Numbered from the stretch's first letter, positions 53,895 to 63,688 are shown. The stretch: DNA of 64,000 bases from Shewanella maritima (GCF_004295345.1 NZ_CP036200.1:930001-994000); one strand, 5' to 3'. The notes: generated by a model from the letters alone, not told the origin. A program made the numbers and translations.

Positions 53895-56348
53895 ATGAAA
53901 CCAGGCCGAGAGATTCACTCACACAATCATGCTGACAATGCACTGCCTGCCAGCAACAAGCCTCGCTACGCCATGTGGCTATGGCTTGTGTGTCAGCTTG
54001 CCTTGTGTATATTACTGGTTACTCAGATTTTCAATGGTCTGCGCCCAAACAATGACTTTTTAGCCCTGTTGCCCAAAGATGAGCAGCGCCCTTGGGTGCA
54101 ACAAACCATCGAAGCTGCTGCCGGCAGTCTTGAGCAGCGCATGGTATTTGTGATTAAGGCCAACTCTAAAGCACAGGCGCTAGATGCAGCCAAAAGCTGG
54201 CAACAAACGCTTACTGGACTTGAGCATGTTGAGCTAGTCACTCCTGAGCAAAGCCAGCGCGCTTATTATCAAGGACTGTTTCCTTATCGCGGACAACTGC
54301 TAGACGCTGACGCCAAAAACTGGCTTGAGCAGCAACAAGCAGACAAACTCACAACGCGAGTATTAACCCAGCTTTATAACCCTTTTGCCGGCGTCACCGC
54401 TGGCGAGCTTGAGCAAGACCCGTGGCTGCTGTTTCGCCACTATATGCAGCAAGGCTTTGCCGATAATCAGTTCGAGCTGGTCGATAATCTGCTTTACCTA
54501 AACCAAACAGCAGCTAACGACAACGCCGAGCAACTAGCTCACTACACACTTATTCAAGCCAAGCTAAACGTTGGCGCTTATACCCAAGCTGCGCAGCAAA
54601 CCATTAATGCGATTAATGCTCAAGCCGAACAACAACAGGCAGCAAGAAACATAGACATCTGGCGTCAAGGCGTGGCGTTTTATGTAGTTGAAGCGGCAAG
54701 CAGCGCGAAAAGTGAAGTCAGTATTATTGGCGGCGGCTCATTGCTTGGGGTGATATTACTGATCTTATTGGTATTTAAAAGCGTGCGCCCATTACTGCTG
54801 TGCCTCACTTCTATCAGCATTGGGGTAATTAGCGCCGCTGGCATTACCGTGCTGCTGTTCGGTGAAATCCACAGTTTTACGCTAGTGATTGGCGCCAGCT
54901 TAATTGGCGTGTCGGTTGATTATGCGTTCCATTATTTAAGTTACCGCGCCTGCAACAGCAATCACTGGCACAGCGTAAAAGCCGCTGCACACCTGCGCCC
55001 TGTATTACTGCTTGGGCTAATCTCAAGCGTGCTCGCTTATAGCGCCTTGTTATGGGCAAACTTTCCTGGGCTAAATCAGGTTGCTGTGTTTTCAAGCGCT
55101 GGGCTTATCGCCAGTTTAATCACTGTGCTTGTGCTCTACCCCCAACTATCACAAGCAAGCGCCAAACACAAACCCATTAAGCTTGCTAATGGTCTACTTC
55201 ATCTGGTGCAAGGCTATCAACAAAGCAAAGTGGCGTGGGCGGTCATTGCGTTAATGACGCTAGGTAGCGTTGTTGGCATCAGCAAGCTTAATTTTGATGA
55301 CGATATCCGCTTGCTGCAATCAGCGCCTCAATGGCTAAAACAGCAAGAGCTGCAAATCGCTAAGCTAACTGGCGTGAGTCAATCGCAGCAATGGTTAGTG
55401 CTTAATGGCGAAAGCCAAGCGCAATTACGCCAAGCAGAACAAACGCTTGCGCCTAAGCTAAATGAGCTAAAGCAGCAAGGCGTCATTAGCGACTTTAGCG
55501 GCGTATATCAATTGCTGCCAAGTGAGACTGAACTAAAACACAATCAGCAGTTAATCAGCAAGCTTTATCGCGAGCAAGCAAGCGCATTAACAGCAAAAAT
55601 TGGCTTGCGACCTAACGCATACGCGCCCTACCAAGCGCTCGACTGGCATGCTTTGGCCGAGCTTGCACCGCACACGCCCTATCTTTGGGGCAAGCTTGAA
55701 AGTGGCAGAGCTTATAGCATTATCACCTTGTCGGGCGTTACCGATGTTGCGCCGCTAGTTAAATTAACTGAGTTGGCAAACAGCGATACTATTACTACCA
55801 GCTTGAATAATAGCGGCTTGAGTAATAGCGGATCGCAGCTCGACATTGCCTATGTTTCCCGCGCCGATGAAATAAGTGCCTTGCTGGGCGATTACCGTGA
55901 GTTCACCCTGTATATGCTCGCCATCGCCTATGGCCTAGTGCTGCTGTTATTAACCATGCGCTATTCATTTAAAGATGCCATCTGCATACTTGCCGCGCCG
56001 CTACTTGCTGGCATCTTTGCCCTTGCATTGCCTGGGCTATTTTCCATGCCTGCCAATCTGTTCAACGTGGTCGCGCTGCTGCTCATTTTTGGTATTGGTA
56101 TCGATTACAGCTTGTTTCTGCGCTTTCATCTTAATCAGGCTCACGCCACCCTTGCGGTGCTACTTGCTGGTATCACCACCTTGTTATCGTTTGGGTTAAT
56201 GGGACTTTCAAGCAATCATGCAATCGCCAGTTTTGGCTTAACTATCGCAGGCGGTATTTTGGCATCTTGGGTATTAGCGCCGGTATTTTCGCAGTATTTA
56301 CATACTCGCCATCACGCGGTTCAAAACAGTACAGGAGACAGTCAATGA
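53895..56348 (+). CDS. apeM: MMPL/RND-family exporter
   Basis: An 817-aa inner-membrane transporter with about 12 predicted helices in two MMPL halves: VIGASLIGVSVDYAFHYLSYR (about 334-354) and LLLIFGIGIDYSLFLRFHL (about 729-747) are the paired GxSxDY/GIGIDYS motifs. Periplasmic loops of about 230 and 190 residues follow the first helix of each half. It probably extracts the pigment lipid from the inner membrane. A 47-base gap before ATG with repeats of AAAAGCCCAATAAT. Overlaps the lipoprotein gene by ATGA. Confidence 0.88.
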   Translation: MKPGREIHSHNHADNALPASNKPRYAMWLWLVCQLALCILLVTQIFNGLRPNNDFLALLPKDEQRPWVQQTIEAAAGSLEQRMVFVIKANSKAQALDAAKSWQQTLTGLEHVELVTPEQSQRAYYQGLFPYRGQLLDADAKNWLEQQQADKLTTRVLTQLYNPFAGVTAGELEQDPWLLFRHYMQQGFADNQFELVDNLLYLNQTAANDNAEQLAHYTLIQAKLNVGAYTQAAQQTINAINAQAEQQQAARNIDIWRQGVAFYVVEAASSAKSEVSIIGGGSLLGVILLILLVFKSVRPLLLCLTSISIGVISAAGITVLLFGEIHSFTLVIGASLIGVSVDYAFHYLSYRACNSNHWHSVKAAAHLRPVLLLGLISSVLAYSALLWANFPGLNQVAVFSSAGLIASLITVLVLYPQLSQASAKHKPIKLANGLLHLVQGYQQSKVAWAVIALMTLGSVVGISKLNFDDDIRLLQSAPQWLKQQELQIAKLTGVSQSQQWLVLNGESQAQLRQAEQTLAPKLNELKQQGVISDFSGVYQLLPSETELKHNQQLISKLYREQASALTAKIGLRPNAYAPYQALDWHALAELAPHTPYLWGKLESGRAYSIITLSGVTDVAPLVKLTELANSDTITTSLNNSGLSNSGSQLDIAYVSRADEISALLGDYREFTLYMLAIAYGLVLLLLTMRYSFKDAICILAAPLLAGIFALALPGLFSMPANLFNVVALLLIFGIGIDYSLFLRFHLNQAHATLAVLLAGITTLLSFGLMGLSSNHAIASFGLTIAGGILASWVLAPVFSQYLHTRHHAVQNSTGDSQ

Positions 56349-56971
56349 TACGTTTACTGGTTATTGCGCTATTACTGATTACGCCGCTAATGTCTGGTTG
56401 CACTGCGCTTAAACAAGGCGCAGCCAAAGCCATGATGCCAGCCTCGCAGCAGCAACATTGGCCAACGCCTGAATCGCTTGGGTTTAGTTTGCAAGCCCAA
56501 CAAGTGCTTACCATTAACCATGGCGATGATTCCCATACCATGACGGTGGCGTTAGAAGTAAATCCGCAAAAGCTCACCTTAGTGGCTCTGTCGCCAGTGG
56601 GCGTACCTATCGCCATCATCACCTGGGATGGTGTTAAGCTAGATAAACAAAGCCCGACAGGAATGGATATCAGTGTTATTCCGTTTGAGCTGATCTTAGA
56701 TAGCATTTTCTACAGTTACTGGCCTGAGGCAGCACTTGAGGCCATGCTAGATGATAGCAATTGGCAGTTGCAGCAAACATATGACACAAATCTTGCCACC
56801 TCAAACGCTAGCCAAACAAGTCTGATCGAGCGTAAAGTGTTGCAAAATAATAAGTTAATTTTAGAGATTAACTATAAAAAACACCGTCAGCCACAAGGTC
56901 AAATCAACCTAGTTGACCACCGCACAAAACTTGCCACTGCGCTGACGACAATTCAATGGATCCAATCATGA
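56345..56971 (+). CDS. apeN: DUF3261 lipoprotein
   Basis: A 208-aa lipoprotein; LLVIALLLITPLMSGC gives a lipobox Cys at residue 19. The mature part is LolB-like in character (FSLQAQQVLTINHGDDSHTM, VTLEVNPQKL-like strands, then VGVPIAIITWDGVKLD). It may receive the pigment lipid at the outer membrane, completing a Lol-like route with the LolA-like and MMPL genes. Start at 56345; the longer frame from 56267 lies inside the exporter gene. Confidence 0.82.
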   Translation: MIRLLVIALLLITPLMSGCTALKQGAAKAMMPASQQQHWPTPESLGFSLQAQQVLTINHGDDSHTMTVALEVNPQKLTLVALSPVGVPIAIITWDGVKLDKQSPTGMDISVIPFELILDSIFYSYWPEAALEAMLDDSNWQLQQTYDTNLATSNASQTSLIERKVLQNNKLILEINYKKHRQPQGQINLVDHRTKLATALTTIQWIQS

Positions 56972-58155
56972 CGCCAATTTACATTCATGGCATCGCTGCA
57001 CTAAGCGCCTTAGGCAGCGGAAAACAGGCCACTTTAGCAGGCATTAGCAGTGGTCAATCAGCAGGGCTACAAGCCTATGACGCTAAGCTTTACTCAGGCC
57101 GCAGCACCTTTGTTGGCAAGGTTACTGAGCCTTTGGTTGAACTGCCACCAAAGCTTAATGACGCCAAAAACCGCAACAACTTGATTGCCGCCACCACCTA
57201 TCAACAAATCGCCGAGGTGATAGAAACCTTGAAGCAAACTACCGCGGCTAGTCGTATTGGCGTAGTCATTGGCACCAGCACCACAGCTATTGCAGAAGGC
57301 GAAAGCGCGATTAAGCATCATCAACAACATGGCAAGTTGCCAGATGATTTTCGTTTTGCTCATCAAGATATTGGCGATACTGCAGATTTTATCGCCCGCC
57401 TAGCGCAAGTATCTGGGCCAACTTACAGTTTATCGACCGCTTGCTCGTCATCAAATCGCGCCTTTATTTCAGCCCAAGGGCTGCTTGAATCAGGTTTATG
57501 CGATGTAGTGATCTGCGGCGGTGTCGACAGTTTGTGCGAACTCACCGTCAATGGCTTTGATTCCTTAGAGCAAGTCTCGCCAGAGCCAAGTCGTCCGTTT
57601 GATTCTCGCCGCCGTGGCATCAATATTGGTGAGGCAGCAGGTTTATTTGTGCTAAGCAAAACACCATCAAAGCTGGCACTTGTTGGCTGGGGCGAGTCTG
57701 GCGAAGGTCATCACATGTCTGCGCCTATGCCTTGTGGTAGCGGCGCAAAACGCGCAATGGAGCAAGCACTTGAATCAGCGAACTTACAGCCAGCTGATAT
57801 TGGCTACATCAATGCCCATGGCACCGCAACTCAGCTAAATGACGCCATGGAGTCTACCGCGATTGAAGAGCTATTTGGCAATCAAGTGCCAGTTAGCTCA
57901 ACCAAGGCATTAACTGGGCACTGCTTAGGCGCAGCTGGCGCGATTGAAGCTGCCATTTGTTGCTACTTACTAGAGGAAAAGCAATCTGCGCCGCAATGGC
58001 CACAAGACTTTACACAGGCAGATGACGTAAAATCACTAAACTTTATGGCAAGTTCAGGACAACTATCTAGCCTAAGGATATTATCTAACAGCTTTGCCTT
58101 TGGCGGAAACAACGCCTCATTAGTTTTTGAGTTATATGAGCACAACCATGACTGA
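56968..58155 (+). CDS. apeO: Beta-ketoacyl-ACP synthase (ApeO-like)
   Basis: A 395-aa ketosynthase. The active-site Cys is in YSLSTACSSSNRAFISAQG (about residue 158), and the two histidines are in YINAHGTATQLND and ALTGHCLGAAGAIEA. In characterised systems the partner ketosynthase of the cysteine-less ApeC protein. Start at 56968 (MTPIYIHG) rather than 56956: the ATG overlaps the lipoprotein stop as ATGA. Confidence 0.9.
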   Translation: MTPIYIHGIAALSALGSGKQATLAGISSGQSAGLQAYDAKLYSGRSTFVGKVTEPLVELPPKLNDAKNRNNLIAATTYQQIAEVIETLKQTTAASRIGVVIGTSTTAIAEGESAIKHHQQHGKLPDDFRFAHQDIGDTADFIARLAQVSGPTYSLSTACSSSNRAFISAQGLLESGLCDVVICGGVDSLCELTVNGFDSLEQVSPEPSRPFDSRRRGINIGEAAGLFVLSKTPSKLALVGWGESGEGHHMSAPMPCGSGAKRAMEQALESANLQPADIGYINAHGTATQLNDAMESTAIEELFGNQVPVSSTKALTGHCLGAAGAIEAAICCYLLEEKQSAPQWPQDFTQADDVKSLNFMASSGQLSSLRILSNSFAFGGNNASLVFELYEHNHD

Positions 58156-58612
58156 ACCAACCTTTCCTGACATTGAGCTGCTATTGCCCCATCAAGCTCC
58201 TATGCTGCTTATCGACCGTGTACTTAGCACACAGGACGACACCATTAGCTGCGAAGTTGTCATTAAGCAAGACAGCATCTTTTTTAATGAGTCGCTAAAC
58301 GGTATTCCGTCACACGTGGGTATCGAGTACATGGCACAAACCATTGGCGCATTAGCAGGCTTAAAAGCCCACAAAAAAGGCGAACAAGCTCCCATTGGCT
58401 TGCTGCTTGGCGGCCGCAGTTATAAAGATGTCGGCCTGACCTACCCGCTAGGGCAAAAACTAGTGGTGTCGGCAAAATTAACCATGAGCGATGAATCTAT
58501 GGGCGTGTACCACGCAAAGATTGAGCTCGACGGCGAAGAAGTGGCAAGCAGTCAAGTTAACGCATACGTACCAAGCAAAGATGTGCTAGCACAATTAACC
58601 TCAGCCCAATAA
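58136..58612 (+). CDS. apeP: Second 3-hydroxyacyl-ACP dehydratase (ApeP-like)
   Basis: A 158-aa hotdog dehydratase. DIELLLPHQAPMLLIDRVLS is the FabZ-type N-terminus and GIPSHVGIEYMAQTIGALAG the catalytic region with His and Glu. Starts at 58136 or 58148 are both possible inside the ketosynthase end; a TTG at 58127 is less likely. Pairs functionally with the small ApeI dehydratase. Its stop directly precedes the next open frame. Confidence 0.87.
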   Translation: MSTTMTEPTFPDIELLLPHQAPMLLIDRVLSTQDDTISCEVVIKQDSIFFNESLNGIPSHVGIEYMAQTIGALAGLKAHKKGEQAPIGLLLGGRSYKDVGLTYPLGQKLVVSAKLTMSDESMGVYHAKIELDGEEVASSQVNAYVPSKDVLAQLTSAQ

Positions 58613-58650
58613 TGCTTTTTGTAAAGAGTTTGGAAAATTTAGGAATAGTG

Positions 58651-59376
58651 ATGAAACAAGTATTGGTCACTGGTGCCAGCAAAGGTATCGGTAAAGCAAT
58701 CGCAATCGAGCTAGGGAAAGCTGGCTATGAAATTGCAATCCATTATGGCCGCGATGAGCAAGGCGCACTTGATACCCTTAGCCAAATTGAAGCCGCTTCG
58801 GGCAAAGGGCGTATTTTAAGTTTTGATATTTCAGACCGCGAACAATGCAAAGCTGAAATTGACAAAGACATCGCCGAGCATGGCGCTTATTACGGTGTGG
58901 TAGTCAATGCTGGTATTACCCGAGATACCGCTTTTCCATCTATGTTAGGCGAAGAGTGGGATCAGGTTATCCATACCAACCTAGACGGTTTTTATAACGT
59001 GGTTCATCCAACCATTATGCCAATGGTTGGTGCGCGCACTGGCCGTATCGTGACTATTTCATCCCTGTCTGGGCAAATTGGTAACCGTGGTCAGGTGAAC
59101 TATTCAGCCTCAAAGGCTGGCCTGATTGGCGCAACCAAAGCGTTAGCGACTGAGCTAAGTAACAAACGCCGCGCGATCACGGTTAACTGCGTCGCACCAG
59201 GCTTAATCGACACAGGTATGGTGGAGGATCATGTAAAAGATCACGTGCTGCCAGCAGTGCCATTAAAGCGCATGGGCAAGCCAGAAGAAGTAGCAGGTTT
59301 AGTGGAGTTTTTACTAAGCGATAAAGCCGCCTACATTAACCGTCAGGTGATTGGCGTGAATGGAGGCCTACACTAA
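58651..59376 (+). CDS. apeQ: 3-oxoacyl-ACP reductase (FabG-like)
   Basis: A 241-aa short-chain dehydrogenase. NADP site VLVTGASKGIGKAIAIELG (residues 4-22), catalytic Ser-Tyr-Lys in ISSLSGQIGNRGQVNYSASK (Ser near 137, Tyr near 150, Lys near 154), and VNCVAPGLIDTGM. Reduces the 3-oxoacyl intermediate in each elongation cycle. Start at 58651 preceded by AGGAA; the longer frame from 58612 adds non-conserved residues. The stop overlaps the next start by one base (TAATG). Confidence 0.92.
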   Translation: MKQVLVTGASKGIGKAIAIELGKAGYEIAIHYGRDEQGALDTLSQIEAASGKGRILSFDISDREQCKAEIDKDIAEHGAYYGVVVNAGITRDTAFPSMLGEEWDQVIHTNLDGFYNVVHPTIMPMVGARTGRIVTISSLSGQIGNRGQVNYSASKAGLIGATKALATELSNKRRAITVNCVAPGLIDTGMVEDHVKDHVLPAVPLKRMGKPEEVAGLVEFLLSDKAAYINRQVIGVNGGLH

Positions 59377-60602
59377 TGGCAAAGCGCGTTGTTGTAACCG
59401 GCATGTCAGGCATTACGGCTTTAGGTGACAACCTAGAAATGGTAATGGCAGCCCTTAAACAAGGTGAAAGTGCCGTGGTAAAAATGGACGACTGGCAAAA
59501 GTACCAGGGATTGAAAATCAATCTAGCGGCGCCGATTGCAGATTTTAGCTTACCTAAGCACTACACCCGCAAACGCATTCGCTCAATGAGCCGTGTCTCG
59601 CATTTATCAACGCGCGCAACTGAGCTAGCACTTGAGCAAGCAGGTCTGCTTGAAACCGATATTCTCACTAGCGGCCAAACCGGTATCGCTTACGGCAGCT
59701 GCTCTGGTAGTACAGTTGCGGGCAATGCGTTTACTACGGTACTTAAAGATCACAGCACCCGCGACTTAGACGCCAACACTTATGTGAAAATGATGTCCCA
59801 TAGCGCTGCAGTTAACACAGGTTTGTTCTTTGGTTTACGCGGCCGCGTAGTGCCAACATCAAGCGCCTGTACCTCTGGCTCGCAAGGTATCGGCTTTGCC
59901 TATGAAGCAATTAAATACGGTCAACAACAGGTCATGGTCGGCGGCGGCGCAGAAGAACTTTGTCCGACTCAATCAGCTGTGTTCGATACCTTATTCGCCA
60001 CCAGCGGCAAGAACGACACACCCAAGTTAACTCCACGTCCATACGATAAAGACCGTGACGGCTTGGTAATTGGTGAAGGTGCTGGCTCACTGATTTTAGA
60101 AGATGCCGATTTTGCAGCAGCTCGCGGCGCTAAACCTATCGCTGAAGTGGTTGGTTTTGCCACCAATTGTGATGCAGCCCATGTGACGCAACCACGTGCG
60201 GAAACCATGCAAATATGTATGGAAATGGCGCTTCGCGATGCAGGGCTTAAGCCTGAGCAAATTGGCTATGTGAATGGTCACGGCACCGCGACAGACTTAG
60301 GCGATATTGCAGAAACCACAGCAACCAATGCGGTATTTGGCAGTCAGCAAAAAATCTCTAGTCTTAAAAGCTACTTTGGTCACACCTTAGGAGCCTGCGG
60401 CGCAATTGAAGCCTGGCTGAGCATTGAAATGATGCGTAGCGGCTGGTTTGCACCAACTATTAACCTAGATAATGTCGATGAGCGCTGCGGCGAACTAGAC
60501 TACATTACTGGCAAGGGCAGAGAAATGGATTGCCAATACATTATGACCAACAACTTCGCATTCGGCGGCATTAACACCTCGCTTATCTTTAAGCTGTTGT
60601 AG
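59376..60602 (+). CDS. apeR: Beta-ketoacyl-ACP synthase (ApeR-like)
   Basis: A 408-aa ketosynthase with the nucleophile in VVPTSSACTSGSQGIGFAYEA (about residue 168), His in YVNGHGTATDLGD and His in YFGHTLGACGAIEAW. It is the last gene of the cluster. Two ketosynthases plus one cysteine-less partner are normal for aryl polyene systems; one may act mainly in the first condensation with the aryl starter. A terminator follows at 60653. Confidence 0.92.
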   Translation: MAKRVVVTGMSGITALGDNLEMVMAALKQGESAVVKMDDWQKYQGLKINLAAPIADFSLPKHYTRKRIRSMSRVSHLSTRATELALEQAGLLETDILTSGQTGIAYGSCSGSTVAGNAFTTVLKDHSTRDLDANTYVKMMSHSAAVNTGLFFGLRGRVVPTSSACTSGSQGIGFAYEAIKYGQQQVMVGGGAEELCPTQSAVFDTLFATSGKNDTPKLTPRPYDKDRDGLVIGEGAGSLILEDADFAAARGAKPIAEVVGFATNCDAAHVTQPRAETMQICMEMALRDAGLKPEQIGYVNGHGTATDLGDIAETTATNAVFGSQQKISSLKSYFGHTLGACGAIEAWLSIEMMRSGWFAPTINLDNVDERCGELDYITGKGREMDCQYIMTNNFAFGGINTSLIFKLL

Positions 60603-60652
60603 ACTCACCAAAGCTTATTAAGCGTCGAGTCCAATAAATGAACTCCGTAAAC

Positions 60653-60688
60653 AAAAAGGCTTAACCAGTAATTGGCTAAGCCTTTTTT
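60653..60688 (+). terminator. Terminator of the aryl polyene operon
   Basis: AAAAAGGCTTA pairs with TAAGCCTTTTTT (60653-60663 with 60677-60688) around CCAGTAATTGGC. Strong T-run on the plus strand. It may also work for the minus-strand SnoaL-like gene ending at 60752. Confidence 0.9.
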
Positions 60689-60751
60689 AGTGCTTGTAGT
60701 TCTAGTGAGATTTCAACAACAAGTTGCTGTTTACACTAATTTTGTGACCCA

Positions 60752-61456
60752 CTAATTTTGGTAATCCACTAACTTTGTCTGGCGCTTAGCAAGATTTGTT
60801 GCGGCGCGTTCAGGGGCGATGGCTAACACCTCGCGGCTACCCTGCTCGCTAGGCTCAGTTAAGGTCACTGAAGTGATTAACCAGTCACCGTCAATCTGGG
60901 TCAGAGTAAAATGGTAGCGCCCAGCCACTTGCCAAAAGCCTTTATCTTCGTGCTCTTTAACGCTAACACCGTTCGCGTCAGCCTTATCGCGATTACCAGC
61001 ATCTTTAATAAAGTGGCTTGCACTAAAGCGCATCGTAGCTTTTGCGTTGGTAGCATTATCTTGATCAAGCTCTACCTTAATATCACTGACTTGATGGTAG
61101 GTCACATCGAATCCAGGTAAAAAGCCTGCCCATTGTTGCATTAAGGCCTCGCGAGTTAAGCTCTGCGGTTCACCACCCCATAGCGCGGTGTAATCAACAG
61201 TCACCTTTGGCGCAAATAGGCGCCCTAAATATGCAAACGCATTTTGGTCGGCAAGCACCGCATAACTTGCTAGATTGCGGGCGATTGTCGCCTCAGCCAT
61301 TGATGGTGTTGTTAACTCAGTAGCACTTGTGTTGGTTTTAACACTCGTTTTCGCGTTAGCACTCATTGATGCAACTCCTAAAATCAATCCTAAGACCATA
61401 CTTAAAACCGCGCCCTTAATCGGGGGACACATAACAGTTAAAGCTCGAGTAAACAT
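60752..61456 (-). CDS. Secreted SnoaL/NTF2-like protein
   Basis: A 234-aa protein. Residues 1-35 form a signal peptide or anchor (GAVLSMVLGLILGVASMSANA). A SnoaL-like domain follows (about 60-205: AYLGRLFAPKVTVDYTALWG, RYHFTLTQIDGDWLITSVTL). The start at 61456 has an excellent GGAGGGAAGAG ribosome-binding site; the longer frame to 61510 runs into the preceding gene. It is downstream of the alpha/beta hydrolase on the same strand (25 bases), so the two are likely an operon. The substrate is unknown. Confidence 0.8.
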   Translation of the reverse strand: MFTRALTVMCPPIKGAVLSMVLGLILGVASMSANAKTSVKTNTSATELTTPSMAEATIARNLASYAVLADQNAFAYLGRLFAPKVTVDYTALWGGEPQSLTREALMQQWAGFLPGFDVTYHQVSDIKVELDQDNATNAKATMRFSASHFIKDAGNRDKADANGVSVKEHEDKGFWQVAGRYHFTLTQIDGDWLITSVTLTEPSEQGSREVLAIAPERAATNLAKRQTKLVDYQN

Positions 61457-61481
61457 CTCTTCCCTCCTATCGCTTCGCAGC

Positions 61482-62339
61482 CTATAAGTGAGCATTAAAG
61501 TGTTTAGCAATATTTTCTACAGCTTGTGATACCACATCAGCTTGGTCGTAAAAATCAAATTGAGTCACATTCTCTAGCCACACCGCTGATACATTGCCTT
61601 TTGCGGCATCTAGATATTCATGCGCGCCTGCTGGCAACGCCATTGCTTCAGATGCCACCATTAACGTTGGCTGCTCAAGACTTGTCGCGCTTAACTGCGC
61701 ATTGTAGTTAAGCCAACCATCCCACGATGCCACATTGAATTGGTTATCATACTCAGGGATTAAGCCGCGATCGTTCTCGGTGTAGTAAGGCGCTTGATAC
61801 ATCAAGGCGTTCTCATTGGTTAAACTTGCTGCTTCAATATAAACTTCAGCGCCTTTGGCTGCAGCTGCGGCTTTTAACAAGCTTGCTGCTTGCTCATCAC
61901 CACCATAAATTTGTGTCGCCATTGCCGGTGTGTGTAACCAGGGAGCCACCACGGCTGCGGCGCTAATCTTGCTATTGCCGGCTATCGCATCAAGCATATA
62001 CCCTGCTGATGCACATATTCCCACACCCGCAATACGGCTAGCATCTACTTGCTCTACACTCGCTAAGGCGTCAATCACAGCGCGAATATCGTCGGTTTTA
62101 CGGCTTGGGTCTTCTAAATAGCGAATCGCATCTTCTGATCTGCCCCAACCACGAAAATCAAAAGTAATTGCTGCAAAACCTTTATCGGCTAGCGCTTTAG
62201 CATACACAGCTGGCATTTGTTCTTTCACCGTAGTCCAGGCTCCCGTCACCACAACAACAGGCGGATTTTCAACACCTTGAGGTAGGTATAGGTTTGCCGC
62301 TAATGTACCAAGGCGTGTATCTAGATTAATTGATTGCAT
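61482..62339 (-). CDS. Alpha/beta hydrolase (dienelactone-hydrolase-like)
   Basis: A 285-aa cytoplasmic hydrolase. The nucleophile Ser lies in RIAGVGICASAGYMLDAIAG; upstream are PPVVVVTGAWTTVKEQM and the conserved AAITFDFRGWGRSED. This set is typical of the YcjY/dienelactone hydrolase-like group. Start at 62339 (MQSINLDTRLGT, with AAGAGGG before it); the frame to 62417 has a non-family leader. Divergent from the AraC-type regulator, which probably controls this unit. Confidence 0.88.
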   Translation of the reverse strand: MQSINLDTRLGTLAANLYLPQGVENPPVVVVTGAWTTVKEQMPAVYAKALADKGFAAITFDFRGWGRSEDAIRYLEDPSRKTDDIRAVIDALASVEQVDASRIAGVGICASAGYMLDAIAGNSKISAAAVVAPWLHTPAMATQIYGGDEQAASLLKAAAAAKGAEVYIEAASLTNENALMYQAPYYTENDRGLIPEYDNQFNVASWDGWLNYNAQLSATSLEQPTLMVASEAMALPAGAHEYLDAAKGNVSAVWLENVTQFDFYDQADVVSQAVENIAKHFNAHL

Positions 62340-62788
62340 AGTAAAACCCTCTTGTTGTGAATTGGCAGAAAATGACAACAGCCTTTTAGTCATCTTTAGC
62401 TGATTAAATACGCTCACATGATTGCGAGTGCTCAGTTGTTGATGACTAGAATAGCGATACCTTGAATATCAATATTGAAAATTGCTGCTCAGGTTTTTGT
62501 ACATTCTTGCTTGGTGAAAAGTTGCTCAGGAGATACTTGCCCAATAAAGAGTTGCTTAACACTGGTAAAAAAAGAAGTGGCCTTTAGTGTTTGACCCTAG
62601 CCAATTCCATAAGCTAAGGTCAAAAAACTAAGGTAATAGTGATGAAAGCTAAGGGCAGCCACAGAAGCGAGCCACATGTGACTAAAGCAGAATCAGGGCA
62701 GGGCCTACAATAAACAAAGCCTGTAAATAAAGCCTGACCTAAGCGTAAGTGAAGATAACTTAAGGAAAATAAAGGAAAATACTTAGCG
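62340..62788. promoter_or_regulatory. Divergent control region of hydrolase and AraC-type genes
   Basis: About 450 bases without a gene. A direct repeat G(C/T)TGCTCAGG at 62484-62493 and 62521-62530 (37 bases apart) could be AraC-type half-sites. AAGGAAAATA stands before the regulator ATG at 62789. The rest shows nothing notable. Confidence 0.4.
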
Positions 62789-63688
62789 ATGAAGTCAAAT
62801 TTAAAGTTCTTCGACTATGACTCAAAGCAATTGTCTAACTGCGGCGAGGTGCTTAATATTGAGCTATCGAGTGAGCCACTAAATTGGCAAGGTGTGGTAC
62901 TGGAAAAAGGCGCATCACCGCACTTTTATCCGCAAAATGTGTATACGCCCTACTTTTACTTCGCGCTGGCTTTAGATAAAGACCTAACCTGGTCGGCGAT
63001 GAACGATGGCAACGTAACGCCACTACAAACTACGCCTGGTGACATTTGGATAAACCCACCAGCCACGCCTTTTACTCATAATATTGATGAGCCGTGTTAC
63101 TTCATTATTCTAGCCATTGAAGAACAAACATTACTGGCGAACTGCCCACTCAATTTACAAGGCAAGCAGCTTAACTTTCTCAATAATTACAATGTGCATG
63201 ACGATGTCATCAAAGGCTTGATTGAGCTGTTCCTGCTAGAGCTGCGCAACAAGGGGCGAAATGGCAGCGTGTATCTCAATAACCTAGTCTCGCTACTAGC
63301 AACCCACTATATTCAAAACTATTCCAACTATGCCGATCTGCAAACTCAGCAAAATGATGCTTCTAAGTTTGATCAAAGCCAAATCAGCAAAATCGACGCC
63401 TACATCGACGCCAATATTTCAGAGGCTATCACAGTTGATGACCTAGCCGAGCTACTTAACTGCAGCAAATTTTACTTTCTACGAGAATTTAAAAAACTGA
63501 TGGGCAACACGCCCTATCAATATCTAATGAGCAAACGCCTAGAACTTGCCAAGCAGATGCTCAGCAATGACAACGCCAGCATCGCCATTGTCGGTCAAGA
63601 AGTCGGCTTTAACGACCAATCACACTTCACCCGCGCATTTAAAAGCCAGTTTGGTATGACGCCAAATCAGTTTTTGAAAAGAAGATAA
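62789..63688 (+). CDS. AraC-family transcriptional regulator
   Basis: A 299-aa regulator. The N-terminal half (about 1-170) looks like a cupin ligand-binding domain (TTPGDIWINPPATPFTHNID). The C-terminal AraC domain (about 195-299) has two HTH motifs: ITVDDLAELLNCSKFYFLREFKKLMG, then the signature SIAIVGQEVGFNDQSHFTRAFKSQFGMTPNQF. It is divergent from the hydrolase/SnoaL-like pair and probably activates it in response to an unknown small molecule. Confidence 0.93.
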   Translation: MKSNLKFFDYDSKQLSNCGEVLNIELSSEPLNWQGVVLEKGASPHFYPQNVYTPYFYFALALDKDLTWSAMNDGNVTPLQTTPGDIWINPPATPFTHNIDEPCYFIILAIEEQTLLANCPLNLQGKQLNFLNNYNVHDDVIKGLIELFLLELRNKGRNGSVYLNNLVSLLATHYIQNYSNYADLQTQQNDASKFDQSQISKIDAYIDANISEAITVDDLAELLNCSKFYFLREFKKLMGNTPYQYLMSKRLELAKQMLSNDNASIAIVGQEVGFNDQSHFTRAFKSQFGMTPNQFLKRR

